A stretch of 64,000 bases of DNA, taken from NCBI GenBank assembly GCA_001801685.1, contig MGYJ01000041.1, positions 1 through 64,000 on the forward strand, written 5' to 3'. Shown one piece after another: positions 1 through 12,709 of the stretch. Under the pieces are notes generated by a model that was given only the letters and a program-made list of their open reading frames with translations, searched no databases and had not been told where the DNA came from. Numbering within the stretch: position 1 is the first letter of the stretch; every line of letters starts with the position of its first letter. Source of the DNA: Gammaproteobacteria bacterium RIFCSPHIGHO2_12_FULL_63_22. Lineage in GTDB: Bacteria; Pseudomonadota; Gammaproteobacteria; Xanthomonadales; Xanthomonadaceae. Position numbers and translations under genes: made by a program.

Positions 1-750
1 CTGTTCGACCCGGTCGAACTGCTGCGCCCGGGCTGGCCCCTGCACCGCGAACTCGAACGCCTGGTCGCGCAGGCGCCGGGAGCGGATGGCGGTCGCGTGA
101 TCGCCTTCGGTGCGGGCGGCGGCGGGACCGGCAGCGCTTCGGGCGCGGGCGGTGGCGCCGACGAAGGTCCGGGCGATGCGCCGGCCAACCTGCGCCCCGA
201 CCCGGATTTCGCCGGCGGCGCGCTGCGCCTGCTGCCCTTCGTGTTGCGCGGCGAAGCGACGCTCGCATCGCGCGTCTCCGAAAATCTCGAGGCCATCCTG
301 CTCGATACCGGCATGGCCGGCGCCGACACCGCACTGCTCGCACAGGAAGCGTTCGGCGCCACCATCGAACACGCGCGCTACCTCACGGTGCATGACCTGA
401 CGGCGATGATCGCGATGCAATACGAAAACGTCGGCCTGGGCGCACTCTGGCCCGTGCTCGAAACCGCGCTGCTGTCCCCCGGCCAGGAATGCTGGCTCGA
501 CCAGCCACCGGAACCGATGGTGCACCTGATGGACGGACAAGCGCGCATCGCGATGCTCGACGACGATGCCTGGCTGGCATTGCAGCCGGAAGAAATGCGC
601 AACGCCGAATCGGCGCGCATCGAACGCAGCTTCATCCGCTTCCAGATGCGCCAGCGCCAAATCGCCGCCCTTCTCGAAGCACACGGCATTCCCGCCACGT
701 TCGATCATTGCTCTTCAGGCCTTGATCCACGGTCTGTCTTGTCTGGCTGA
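1..750 (+). CDS. Unrecognised protein, C-terminal part (5' end outside window)
   Basis: The frame is open from base 1, so the N-terminus lies outside the window; 249 residues are visible. I do not recognise the family. A glycine/alanine/serine-rich low-complexity stretch (about residues 37-60) separates a short N-terminal part from a mostly helical C-terminal part. The C-terminal part contains an acidic segment (LDDDAWLALQPEEMRNAE) and an Arg/Gln-rich helix (RFQMRQRQIAALLEAHG). No catalytic motif, signal peptide or membrane segment is visible, so a cytoplasmic protein is likely. The internal GTG at 97 begins only a sub-ORF and is not the start. It is not obviously linked to the oppositely oriented GNAT/ntr operon that follows. 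Confidence 0.7.
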   Translation: MFDPVELLRPGWPLHRELERLVAQAPGADGGRVIAFGAGGGGTGSASGAGGGADEGPGDAPANLRPDPDFAGGALRLLPFVLRGEATLASRVSENLEAILLDTGMAGADTALLAQEAFGATIEHARYLTVHDLTAMIAMQYENVGLGALWPVLETALLSPGQECWLDQPPEPMVHLMDGQARIAMLDDDAWLALQPEEMRNAESARIERSFIRFQMRQRQIAALLEAHGIPATFDHCSSGLDPRSVLSG

Positions 751-874
751 GGCGAGGCGCTTGTCGGCGTCGGCGGAGGGGGTATCTGCGGTCCACACTC
801 GGACGCGTCGTCCATGACCACCGAGTGTGGCCCGGCGATGGCACCCCACCCCGGCAGCACCACGCGCCGCCCGA

Positions 875-1369
875 TCAGCTTTCCGAATGGTGCGTCTCGG
901 CCTCGTACATCCGATACCCGGAGTCGGACATACCCAGGAATTCGTAAGTCCGCTGCGCATTGCTGTTCTCGCGCTCGACGTAGAGTCGCAGTCCGCAGAC
1001 ATCGTCCTGTTGGCGCGCGAGTTCCAGCACGTGCGCATACAGCGCGCGGTACACACCCTTGCGCCGATGCGCCGGCGACACGTACACGCTCTGGATCCAC
1101 CACCACCAGGCGCAGCGCCAATCGCTCCATTCGAAGGTGAACATCAATGTGCCGACGGGTTCACCATCGATCTCGGCCATGAAGTAACGCGACCGCGACG
1201 GGTCGCCGACGCCGATGCCGATGCCGCGAGACACGAGGCCAAGGTCGAGTCGCTTGTTTTCTGTTTCGAAGGCCATCGCCTCGGCCCAGCGCGCCATCAG
1301 TGACACATCGCCCATCGTGGCCTCGCGCACGGCGACGGTCACGACTGGCTTGGCAGTCTTGCGAGTCAT
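875..1369 (-). CDS. GNAT-family N-acetyltransferase
   Basis: A 164-residue protein of typical single-domain GNAT length. The acetyl-CoA pyrophosphate-binding loop of motif A is visible as SVYVSPAHRRKGVYRALY (about residues 93-110), preceded by the usual beta4 strand (WWWWIQSVYV). A later LYVERENSNAQRTYEFLGM segment matches GNAT motif B, where the asparagine and 'YEFLGF'-like end are typical. The family transfers acetyl from acetyl-CoA to an amine on a small molecule or protein; the substrate cannot be told here. The ATG overlaps the ntrC stop codon (ATGA), so it is translationally coupled to ntrC as the last gene of the ntrB-ntrC operon. That linkage could tie it to nitrogen status, but this is inference. 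Confidence 0.88.
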   Translation of the reverse strand: MTRKTAKPVVTVAVREATMGDVSLMARWAEAMAFETENKRLDLGLVSRGIGIGVGDPSRSRYFMAEIDGEPVGTLMFTFEWSDWRCAWWWWIQSVYVSPAHRRKGVYRALYAHVLELARQQDDVCGLRLYVERENSNAQRTYEFLGMSDSGYRMYEAETHHSES

Positions 1370-2793
1370 GGTTTTTTCCTGGTACGCCCCGCACCCAGCT
1401 TACGCGACACGGTGTTGCGACCCAAGCCAAGCAAGATCGCCGCCTGCTGCCGGTGGCCGCCGGTGTGTTGCATGGCCGCATCCAGCACCACCTGGTCGAA
1501 GCGCTCGCGCAGGTGTGCGTGCAGGTCGGGTTCGCAGCGAGCCAGCGCTGCCTCGGTCGCCAGCGTCAGCGCCCGCGTCCAGTCCGCCGCCGCCGCGGGC
1601 CCGCTCGGCTGGAACAGGCTGCGCAGGTCTCGCAAGGTGATGGTATCGCCCGGCGCCAAGGCCGCCAGTCGCCAGCACAGGTTTTCCAGTTCGCGGATAT
1701 TGCCGGGCCAATCGTGTTGTTCGAGGCGATGCATCGCTTCGGGATGCAGTGTCTTCGCCGTGGACCCCAATCGCGTCGCGGCCTCGGACAGGAAGCGGTT
1801 CGCCAGCAAGCCGATGTCGGCCTTGCGCTCGCGCAGGGGCGGCAGCTTCAGACGCACCACGTCCAGGCGATGCAGCAGGTCGGCGCGGAATCGGCCGTCG
1901 GCCACCAGCTTGTCGAGATCCTGGTGGGTCGCGGCCAGTACGCGCACGTCCACGCGGATCAGTTCGCGGCCACCGACGCGGAAGAATTCGCCTTCGGCCA
2001 GCACGCGCAGCAATCGCGTCTGCAGGGCCGCCGGCATGTCGCCGATTTCATCCAGGAACAGGCTGCCGCCATCGGCCTGCTCGAAGCGGCCGACGTGGCG
2101 CTTGTTCGCCCCGGTGAACGCGCCGGCCTCGTGGCCGAACAATTCCGATTCCAGCAACTCGGCGGGAATGGCCGCGGTGTTCAAGGCGACGAAGGGCTTG
2201 GCTGCACGCGGCGATTCACGATGCAGCGCGCGCGCCACCAGTTCCTTGCCGGTGCCGGTTTCGCCGGTGATCAGCACGCCGATCGGCGCCTGCGCCAGGC
2301 GGCCGATGGCGCGGAACAGCTCGCGCATCGCCGGCGTGCTGCCAATCAGTTCCTGTTTGCCGTTGCGCTCGGGCGCGATGGCGTCCGCGCGTGGCGTGGC
2401 CTCGGGCAAGGCGCGTTCGGCCAGCGCGATCGCGTCGTCAAGGTCAAAAGGTTTCGACAGGAATTCGTGCGCACCGCCGCGGAAGGCACCCGCGGTGCTC
2501 GCGATGTCGGTGTAGGCCGACATCACGATCACCGGCAATTGCGGATGGCGCGCCTTCAGGATGTCGAGGAAGGCCAGGCCATCCATGCCCGGCATGCGCA
2601 CGTCGGTATAAACGAGGTCAGGCAGGGCTTCGCTGTCCAGGCCGTCCAGCGCGGCTTTCGCGCTGTCGAAACTCTGCACGCGGTAGCCGGCATCGCGCAG
2701 CGCCTCGGCCAGCACGAAACGGACTGCGCGGTCGTCGTCCACGACCCACACGCGTGCGGGAAGTGACGACTTGGCGGCGGCATCAACTGTCAT
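1366..2793 (-). CDS. glnG: Nitrogen regulation response regulator NtrC (NR(I))
   Basis: 475 residues with the full three-domain enhancer-binding architecture. The receiver domain (about 14-125) has the phospho-acceptor Asp in VYTDVRMPGMDG. The sigma-54 AAA+ domain (about 145-385) carries Walker A GETGTGKE, the sigma-54 loop ELFGHEAGAFTGA, Walker B DGGSLFLDEIGDMP and an arginine-finger region. A Fis-type HTH lies at the C-terminus (HTGGHRQQAAILLGLGRNTVSRKL). Phosphorylated by NtrB under nitrogen limitation, it oligomerises at TGCAC-type enhancer boxes and drives sigma-54 promoters. Boxes of that type occur in this window at the ntrB start and upstream of glnA. It overlaps ntrB by 11 bp and the GNAT gene by 4 bp. 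Confidence 0.97.
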   Translation of the reverse strand: MTVDAAAKSSLPARVWVVDDDRAVRFVLAEALRDAGYRVQSFDSAKAALDGLDSEALPDLVYTDVRMPGMDGLAFLDILKARHPQLPVIVMSAYTDIASTAGAFRGGAHEFLSKPFDLDDAIALAERALPEATPRADAIAPERNGKQELIGSTPAMRELFRAIGRLAQAPIGVLITGETGTGKELVARALHRESPRAAKPFVALNTAAIPAELLESELFGHEAGAFTGANKRHVGRFEQADGGSLFLDEIGDMPAALQTRLLRVLAEGEFFRVGGRELIRVDVRVLAATHQDLDKLVADGRFRADLLHRLDVVRLKLPPLRERKADIGLLANRFLSEAATRLGSTAKTLHPEAMHRLEQHDWPGNIRELENLCWRLAALAPGDTITLRDLRSLFQPSGPAAAADWTRALTLATEAALARCEPDLHAHLRERFDQVVLDAAMQHTGGHRQQAAILLGLGRNTVSRKLGAGRTRKKP

Positions 2794-3850
2794 CGCCCAC
2801 CTCGTCAGCCAGCGGCACCGGCACCAGCAGCGTGAATACCGTGTGCCCGGGGCGCGAACGATAGCTCAGCGAACCGCCATGTTCGCGCGCCACCTGTTGC
2901 GCCAGCGGCAGGCCCAGGCCGGTCCCTTCGGCGCGCCCGGATACCAGCGGAAGGAAAATTCGTTCTGCCAGATCGTCGGGCACGCCGCGTCCGTTGTCGG
3001 CGATCTCCACGCGCACCACCAGGCGATGCGGCACGTCGCCGATCAGCACGTTGTATTCGGCGCGCGTGCGCAGCGACACCGTGCTGGCGCCGGATTCAAG
3101 CGCATTGCGCACCAGGTTCCACAAGGACTGGGTCAGGCGATCGGCGTCGCCGTCGATGTCGGGCAGGCTGGGGTCGTAGTCGCGCACCAGTTTCACCGAC
3201 CACGCGGCTTCGGCATCGGCCAACTGGCGCACGCGCTCGAGCACCGAGTGGATATTCAGCGGGCGCAGTTGGTTCGGCGGCGCGGGATTCATCAGGCGAT
3301 CCACCAGCGCCGCCAGCCGATCGACTTCCGAGCCGATCAGCGCAATCAGTTCGCGTTCGTCATCGTTGTCCAGTCGCGTGTTGGCGCGACGGCCGAGCAA
3401 TTGCGCGGCGCCCTTCAAACCGGCGAGTGGATTGCGGATTTCGTGGGCAAGGCCTTTCAGCGCCGCAGTCAACGCGGCCGGCAAGGCGGTCGCGGGATCC
3501 TGCCCGGGAAACTCGCTGATCGGATGTGCCTCGAGCACGACGCCGCCATCCGCCTCGCGCCTGATCCACAGGTCGGCGAAGTGCTCGCTGCCGCCGGGCC
3601 CGGGAAAGGCCAGCCGCGCGCGATGTACGCGTACCGGCTCGCCATTGACCGGCAGCCGCTGCACCAGCGCGATCAGGCGGCCGTTCTCCACGTCCATCGC
3701 ATCCAGCGCCTGGCCCTGCAGGCGCCGGGCGCTGACGCCCATCCAACTCGCGAAGGCGGTGTTGCAGTCCATCAGCATCGCAGCCGCGTCCAGCCGCGCC
3801 ACGGGGGTGGCCAGGCTGTCGAGGTCTGCAGAGATTCCGGACTCGGGCAT
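2783..3850 (-). CDS. glnL: Nitrogen regulation sensor histidine kinase NtrB (NR(II))
   Basis: 355 residues from the ATG at 3850. An N-terminal PAS-like domain (LDSLATPVARLDAAAMLMDCN onward) precedes the dimerisation H-box with phospho-His in LAHEIRNPLAGLKGAA. The HATPase domain shows an N-box (NLVRNALESGA), G1 (VEIADNGRGVP), an F-box-like IFLPLVSGR and G2 (GTGLGLPLAQQ). In the family this cytoplasmic kinase/phosphatase phosphorylates NtrC, with PII protein switching the two activities. I rejected a longer ORF starting at 3994 because it runs through an NtrC box and into the island border and has no kinase homology there. No Shine-Dalgarno precedes 3850: the NtrC box abuts the start codon, so translation may be leaderless or start slightly downstream. 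Confidence 0.95.
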   Translation of the reverse strand: MPESGISADLDSLATPVARLDAAAMLMDCNTAFASWMGVSARRLQGQALDAMDVENGRLIALVQRLPVNGEPVRVHRARLAFPGPGGSEHFADLWIRREADGGVVLEAHPISEFPGQDPATALPAALTAALKGLAHEIRNPLAGLKGAAQLLGRRANTRLDNDDERELIALIGSEVDRLAALVDRLMNPAPPNQLRPLNIHSVLERVRQLADAEAAWSVKLVRDYDPSLPDIDGDADRLTQSLWNLVRNALESGASTVSLRTRAEYNVLIGDVPHRLVVRVEIADNGRGVPDDLAERIFLPLVSGRAEGTGLGLPLAQQVAREHGGSLSYRSRPGHTVFTLLVPVPLADEVGDDS

Positions 3851-3867
3851 TGCACCATCATAGTGCA
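3851..3867 (-). promoter_or_regulatory. NtrC-binding box directly upstream of ntrB
   Basis: On the minus strand the 17 bases read TGCACTATGATGGTGCA. This fits the established enterobacterial NtrC consensus TGCACYANNNTGGTGCA at every defined position. It ends one base before the ntrB ATG. An NtrC box overlapping the transcription or translation start of ntrBC is the arrangement used for autorepression in enteric bacteria (glnL promoter); the same role here is inference. Confidence 0.8.
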
Positions 3868-3918
3868 AAACCGGGACCGCGTTTCGGAAACGGGATAAGG
3901 TTAAAGTGGGCAGAACTC

Positions 3919-3947
3919 CATAGTTTGTACCTAATGTACCGACTATG
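3919..3947. repeat. 29-bp inverted repeat at left island border
   Basis: The arms CATAGTTTGTAC and GTACCGACTATG are separated by CTAAT. The arms match at 10 of 12 positions (CATAGT/ACTATG and GTAC/GTAC pair perfectly; the two central bases differ). It lies upstream of hsdM and contains the start of the border repeat at 3938. It could be an operator for the HTH-hsdM protein or part of a recombination/transposase site. Confidence 0.6.
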
Positions 3948-3952
3948 TGATT
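3938..3952 (+). repeat. Left copy of 15-bp island-flanking direct repeat
   Basis: ACCGACTATGTGATT; 14 of 15 bases are identical to 33042-33056 (ACCGACTATGCGATT) in the same orientation. Weaker relatives with the GACTATGTG core occur at about 32932-32940 and 32956-32964. Consistent with an attachment-site-like or transposase-binding duplication; the function is unproven. Confidence 0.5.
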
Positions 3953-3979
3953 GACAAATGCTATGTTTGTTATACAAAC
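3951..3979 (+). promoter_or_regulatory. hsdM promoter with palindromic operator
   Basis: A -35 TTGACA (3951-3956) and a -10-like TATACA (3971-3976) are separated by 14 bp, shorter than the ideal 17. The -10 is embedded in the inverted repeat GTTTGTTATACAAAC (3965-3979; 6-bp perfect arms), and a further AACAAAC half-site follows at 3981-3987. Transcription would begin within a few bases of the hsdM ATG at 3988, which has no Shine-Dalgarno, so a nearly leaderless message is predicted. The HTH domain at the N-terminus of HsdM is a natural candidate to bind the repeat. Confidence 0.5.
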
Positions 3980-3987
3980 TAACAAAC

Positions 3988-5807
<1,820 letters not shown>

Positions 5808-5811
<4 letters not shown>

Positions 5812-7060
5812 ACGACTCCTTGCAAATGCGAACTCTTGGGGACCCGCGCGTCGCAGAGGTGATTCTCGGCCAGTCACCACCGTCATCTGCCTACAACGAT
5901 GCAGAGGATGGGTTGCCGTTCTATCAAGGGAAAGCAGACTTTGGGCTGATGCATCCCAGTCCACGAATGTGGTGCAACGCCGGCCAAAAGTTCGCAAAGG
6001 CGGGGGATGTCCTGATGTCCGTCCGCGCACCCGTGGGCGACGTAAATATGGCTGCTGGCAATTGTGTCATCGGGCGCGGTGTAGCTGCGTTTCGAGCGGG
6101 CGCTGACGTTGATCCTTGGTTTCTCTATTTCGCGCTGCTCTACTCGAAGCCAACGCTGGAAGCGAGAGCAACTGGCTCAACTTTTGCCAGCGTCAACAAG
6201 ACGACGCTGCACGAACTGGCGATTCCTTTTGCCCCGCGTTCCGAGCAAGAAGGGATTGGGACTGTGTTGCGGTTAGCAGTTGAGAAGCTCGGACAGGAGG
6301 AAAGCGCGATCGAAACCGCAATGAAACTCAAGCGGGCCGCCATGCGCGAATTGTTCACGCGCGGTCTGCGTGGCGAGGCACAAAGGGAAACGGAGATCGG
6401 ACTCCTGCCAGAGAGTTGGGAGGTAACCGCGCTCGGCTCGCTTGGAAAGATCGGAAATGGTTCGACACCGAAGAAGACTGTTCTAGCCTATTGGAAAGGC
6501 GGAACGTTTCCTTGGCTCAACAGTGCGAAGGTATATGACAGAGAAATCAAGTCCGCTGATAGGTTCGTGACGGCCGCTGCGCTCTCCGAATGCCACTTGC
6601 CGCGAGTACAACCCGGCGCGGTCCTTATGGCGATCACCGGGCAGGGCAAGACCCTTGGGCACTGTGCCGTGCTGGAGATCGAGGCAAGCATCAGCCAGCA
6701 TGTTGCCTACTTGCAGGCCAACGCGGAACGCGCCCATCCGGGTTTCGTGCGTGGTTATCTCGAAACGCAGTACGAGTACCTCCGGCAGATGGCGTCCGGC
6801 GGTGGAAGCACGAAGGGCGCGCTTACTTGCGGTTTCTTGAGGGACTTGCCGATCCCGCTGCCACCCACGCTGGACGAGCAGCGCGAGATCGTCGCCATCC
6901 TTGACGCGCTCGACCGCAAGATTGCCCTGCACCAGCAGAAGCGCGCAACGCTGGACGAGTTGTTCAAGTCATTGCTGCACAAGCTGATGACGGGCGAACT
7001 CCGCGTTGACGATCTCGACATGTCAGCCCTCTCGTCGGTCCCAGTACCGACGGTGGCGCC

Positions 7061-7064
<4 letters not shown>
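5808..7064 (+). CDS. hsdS: Type I restriction-modification specificity subunit HsdS
   Basis: 418 residues with the two-fold HsdS layout. There are two target-recognition domains (about 10-155 and 195-340), each followed by a helical conserved region ([24 protein letters not shown] and [23 protein letters not shown]...[19 protein letters not shown]). Each target-recognition domain ends in the 'lPlP' style ([25 protein letters not shown]). The two domains read the two halves of the split DNA site and the helices set the spacing while docking HsdM. The recognition sequence cannot be predicted by eye. ATG overlaps the hsdM stop (ATGA) and the end overlaps the hsdR GTG start (GTGA), so the operon is translationally coupled. 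Target-recognition domains are fast-evolving, so close relatives may differ here. Confidence 0.93.
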
Positions 7065-10005
<2,941 letters not shown>

Positions 10006-10009
<4 letters not shown>

Positions 10010-10341
10010 AGGCCTCCCATTACCCTGCACAGGATCTCCGACGATTGACCATGGCCTGGGCGATCAAGCTCAAGGTCAATCCTCGAATTATTCGCGTTCA
10101 GGAAATGCGACGCAAATGGGGTTCGTGCTCCTCAAACAAGATCGTCACTCTTGCGGCCGATCTGGTGGATGAAGATCGCGCCTTTCAAAACTACGTGATC
10201 GTGCACGAACTACTTCACCTCAAGTACTCCAAGCACGGCCGCGTGTTCAATGCGTTGCTCAGTGCGTATGTTCCGGGATGGAGGCGGTGGGAATCGAAGC
10301 AATTCCGCGTTCTGGCTCCCAAGTCTCTTAGGACCCATTAG
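10006..10341 (+). CDS. YgjP-like zinc metallopeptidase (DUF45/M48-type)
   Basis: 111 residues. The zinc signature is clear: [16 protein letters not shown] (HExxH followed by a third histidine in K-H-G), preceded by the family motif [11 protein letters not shown]. This is the compact WLM/YgjP-like domain, about half the length of a full YgjP protein. Genes of this type commonly follow type I R-M operons, and here ATG overlaps the hsdR stop by 4 bp. A role in proteolytic control of the restriction subunit, analogous to ClpXP-mediated restriction alleviation, is plausible but is inference. The 3' end overlaps the convergent tniQ gene by 14 bp, so no transposon end can lie between the two operons. 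Confidence 0.88.
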
Positions 10342-11698
10342 CGGCCCACTGAGCAACCTCATGGGCCCGCCGAGTTTCGAAGGCGAGGAGCTCGCCTTCA
10401 TCTTCACTAAGGGCGAGCGCCTCGCGGAGTCCGGCGCAGGCGCTGGCACACTGTTCCGCGGCTGCGGCGTTAAAGTCGAATCGTTGGACGAGGTGCTGAA
10501 TCAGCGACTCCTTGAAGTCTACGGGAACACCGCCTTTCTCGAGTAGCCTCATGCACGACGTAGCTCCAAGCTTGAAGCGTTGCACACTAAGAAGACGATC
10601 TTGCGATCGAAACCGTGTCGTGAATGATTCATGCTCCAAAGGACAGTAGTCCCGCACACCGTCGCACCAAAGTCCCAGCTCGCGCCAAAGTACCGAGGGA
10701 GGGGGCAGCGGGGAGGCGCCGGATGCGAGCTTGTCGATGACATACACCACCCTTCGGTGTGGGCGGGTGAGATCTCTTCTTCGGAACAACAACCCATCGA
10801 AGCGCGCCACTCCCGGCACGATTCGAGGCGAAGCGGCAAATGAGGGATGGCACAAGATCTCATGGATCGCTACGCCTTGGAACGCGGCGAGATTTAGGAG
10901 CGTAGTGACAGTCGGGAGTGAACGCTTCAGGGCCCGCCTGTGGTACTCCATCGCGATGTACCCGCGAATTGGTGGCGGAAGCGGCTCACCGTTGGGTCTG
11001 GCACGCATCTCTGCCAGGAACTCGAGGTACTTCTCGTTTGTTATTGGCGTATCGACGGTTGCTATCCACGTCGTGAACTCCAAAAGGGCCGCATTCACCC
11101 AGAGGGCCTGCTTGTCAGACTCTCTCGCCCCTTTCCCGTGTGCGAGCGAACATTGGCACCGCTGACATTTGCGCCTGTGGCGATATCCCGCTGAGAATTC
11201 CTGAGAGACGCCGCAAGATGAACAACGCGACTCCAACTGCACCCCATGATTCGGGCAGGCAGTAAGCATGTCGAATGCCCAGATTAGGGGCTCGCTGGAG
11301 CTCGGGTCATCCCAGTCCAGGTAGCACGCTGGACACCATACGCGTCCCTCTCCGCGAATCTGCCTCCGACGGGTACCTCCCCTTCCCATTACATCCGCTA
11401 GAACATGGAATGTACCCGTATGGAGATTATGAACGCCGGTGTCATGCTCTAGCGCGGCCAATAGGGATCGGAAGTTGCTCCTTGGCCCTATCCAACTGCT
11501 TGGAAAGATCGCATTGCCAGCCTTCGGCGCTCTCGGGTCGTCCCGTAACAGAAACTCTTCGAGCTTTCGAATCGTCAGACAGCATTGAGCCGCCATGCGG
11601 AGGGCGTAGTGATGAAGAGACTCCTGAAGCCCCGGCCCACCGGAACGGAGCGGACTCGGCGGAAGCGGGGTGACTAGGCCTCGGGATTTACCTCGCAT
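10328..11698 (-). CDS. tniQ: TniQ/TnsD-family transposition target-site selector
   Basis: 456 residues, longer than the shortest TniQ proteins and close to TnsD size. The N-terminal TniQ domain carries paired zinc-binding motifs: [11 protein letters not shown]...[19 protein letters not shown] (C-x2-C...C-x2-H...C-x2-C) and a further KCQRCQCS pair. The C-terminal half has helix-turn-helix-like segments ([18 protein letters not shown]) as in TnsD-type DNA readers. In Tn7-like elements TniQ recognises the insertion site or a guide complex and recruits TnsC. It starts 3 bp after tnsC as the last gene of the tnsAB-tnsC-tniQ operon. With no Cas genes nearby, direct DNA-sequence targeting is more likely than RNA guidance. 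Confidence 0.85.
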   Translation of the reverse strand: MRGKSRGLVTPLPPSPLRSGGPGLQESLHHYALRMAAQCCLTIRKLEEFLLRDDPRAPKAGNAIFPSSWIGPRSNFRSLLAALEHDTGVHNLHTGTFHVLADVMGRGGTRRRQIRGEGRVWCPACYLDWDDPSSSEPLIWAFDMLTACPNHGVQLESRCSSCGVSQEFSAGYRHRRKCQRCQCSLAHGKGARESDKQALWVNAALLEFTTWIATVDTPITNEKYLEFLAEMRARPNGEPLPPPIRGYIAMEYHRRALKRSLPTVTTLLNLAAFQGVAIHEILCHPSFAASPRIVPGVARFDGLLFRRRDLTRPHRRVVYVIDKLASGASPLPPPSVLWRELGLWCDGVRDYCPLEHESFTTRFRSQDRLLSVQRFKLGATSCMRLLEKGGVPVDFKESLIQHLVQRFDFNAAAAEQCASACAGLREALALSEDEGELLAFETRRAHEVAQWAANGS

Positions 11699-11701
11699 GC
11701 G

Positions 11702-12709
11702 CTACTCCCCAGCCGCCAAGTGAGCTCGATGAATTGCGAAAAGCTCATCCTTGGTAGCCGGTCTGCTTATCCTGTGAAGCAGATTCGCCTGGTCCCATAG
11801 GGCGGATACGTGGTCCGGAGTCTCAAAGGCCGCGGCTAGGTCGGCTGCGCTGATTTTTTCGCTGCCACGACTGGCTGCATTGACCTGAGCCTTGGCAAAC
11901 ATTTTCTTGACCGGCCGCATGCTCGTGGCTGTTGCAATGGCGATCTCGATGATCTGGCAACGGATCACCTCCTCGGATTCGAGCGCGTAATTGCTCCCAA
12001 CTTTCATGACTACCTCGTTTGCAAACTCGTTAAGCTGAGCCTTGTCTAGTACGTCGTAGGGGCGAATGAAGACGCGTTCAAGCCGCTCCGCGATTTCCGG
12101 CCGTCCTTCCCAAAGCTGGTAGCCCTCGGGTATCAGGTTGAGGATTCCCATAGTTTCAGTCGTCTCGAGCAGACTCATCAGATTCCAGAGGTGGTTCTTT
12201 GGCTCTTCACCTTTCGCAGATTTCCCTATGGCGGCGCCGTGCTCAAAGAGGACGTACTTGATCTTGCGATCAATTAGCGTCTCACCGAATGCACGCCAAT
12301 ACTCGTGCTCCGGCGTCCCCTGTGCGAAGCGGCTCGAAAACCATGCCTTTTCCGCGGCGAGCAATGATTCGAGATAGCTCTCGGACAGTTGTTCGTCGGA
12401 ATCGCGGTAGAGAGCGCGCAGATCCGGCTTGAGGGCGGCCCGATGACAGCGAGCTGCGAACGCTTTGGGGGAAAACGTAGAATTGGTGTCGAGGAGTACC
12501 ATAACTTCCGTTGCCGGGATGTATCCCTCTCCCCACTCGTCCGGCGCACCGAGAATTTCGCGTAGTACCTCGTTTCGCAAGAACGTTTTGCCCGCACCAG
12601 GCATTCCGCAGATCCCAACCAATCCTCCCGGCACGTGCTCCCTTAGCGCGAACTTCAAATGCTGTCTCGCACTCTTGTAGTGCCTGTGCTCAATTGGCGC
12701 CCTAAACAT
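11702..12709 (-). CDS. tnsC: TnsC/TniB-type AAA+ transposition regulator
   Basis: 335 residues. Walker A is VGICGMPGAGKTFL (residues 32-44). The expected Walker B strand reads KIKYVLFEHGA (150-159): the usual 'DE' is 'FE', so the glutamate is present but the metal-coordinating aspartate is not. A sensor-1-like segment (MGILNLIPEGYQLW) and an RxxxR stretch (RLERVFIRPYD) follow. In the family TnsC polymerises on target DNA with ATP, links TniQ to the transposase and gives target immunity. Its start abuts the tnsAB stop (TAAATG). The changed Walker B suggests slow or absent hydrolysis, which would affect disassembly and immunity; this is inference. Confidence 0.85.
   Translation of the reverse strand: MFRAPIEHRHYKSARQHLKFALREHVPGGLVGICGMPGAGKTFLRNEVLREILGAPDEWGEGYIPATEVMVLLDTNSTFSPKAFAARCHRAALKPDLRALYRDSDEQLSESYLESLLAAEKAWFSSRFAQGTPEHEYWRAFGETLIDRKIKYVLFEHGAAIGKSAKGEEPKNHLWNLMSLLETTETMGILNLIPEGYQLWEGRPEIAERLERVFIRPYDVLDKAQLNEFANEVVMKVGSNYALESEEVIRCQIIEIAIATATSMRPVKKMFAKAQVNAASRGSEKISAADLAAAFETPDHVSALWDQANLLHRISRPATKDELFAIHRAHLAAGE

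Noticed and set aside
1300-2766. 488-codon plus-strand open frame antisense to ntrC
   Set aside because: It mirrors the ntrC reading frame in GC-rich DNA, shows no family features, and NtrC motifs on the other strand are complete.
3880-3892. CGTTTCGGAAACG palindrome upstream of ntrB as an operator
   Set aside because: 13 bp, single copy, no known match; could be chance in GC-rich DNA.
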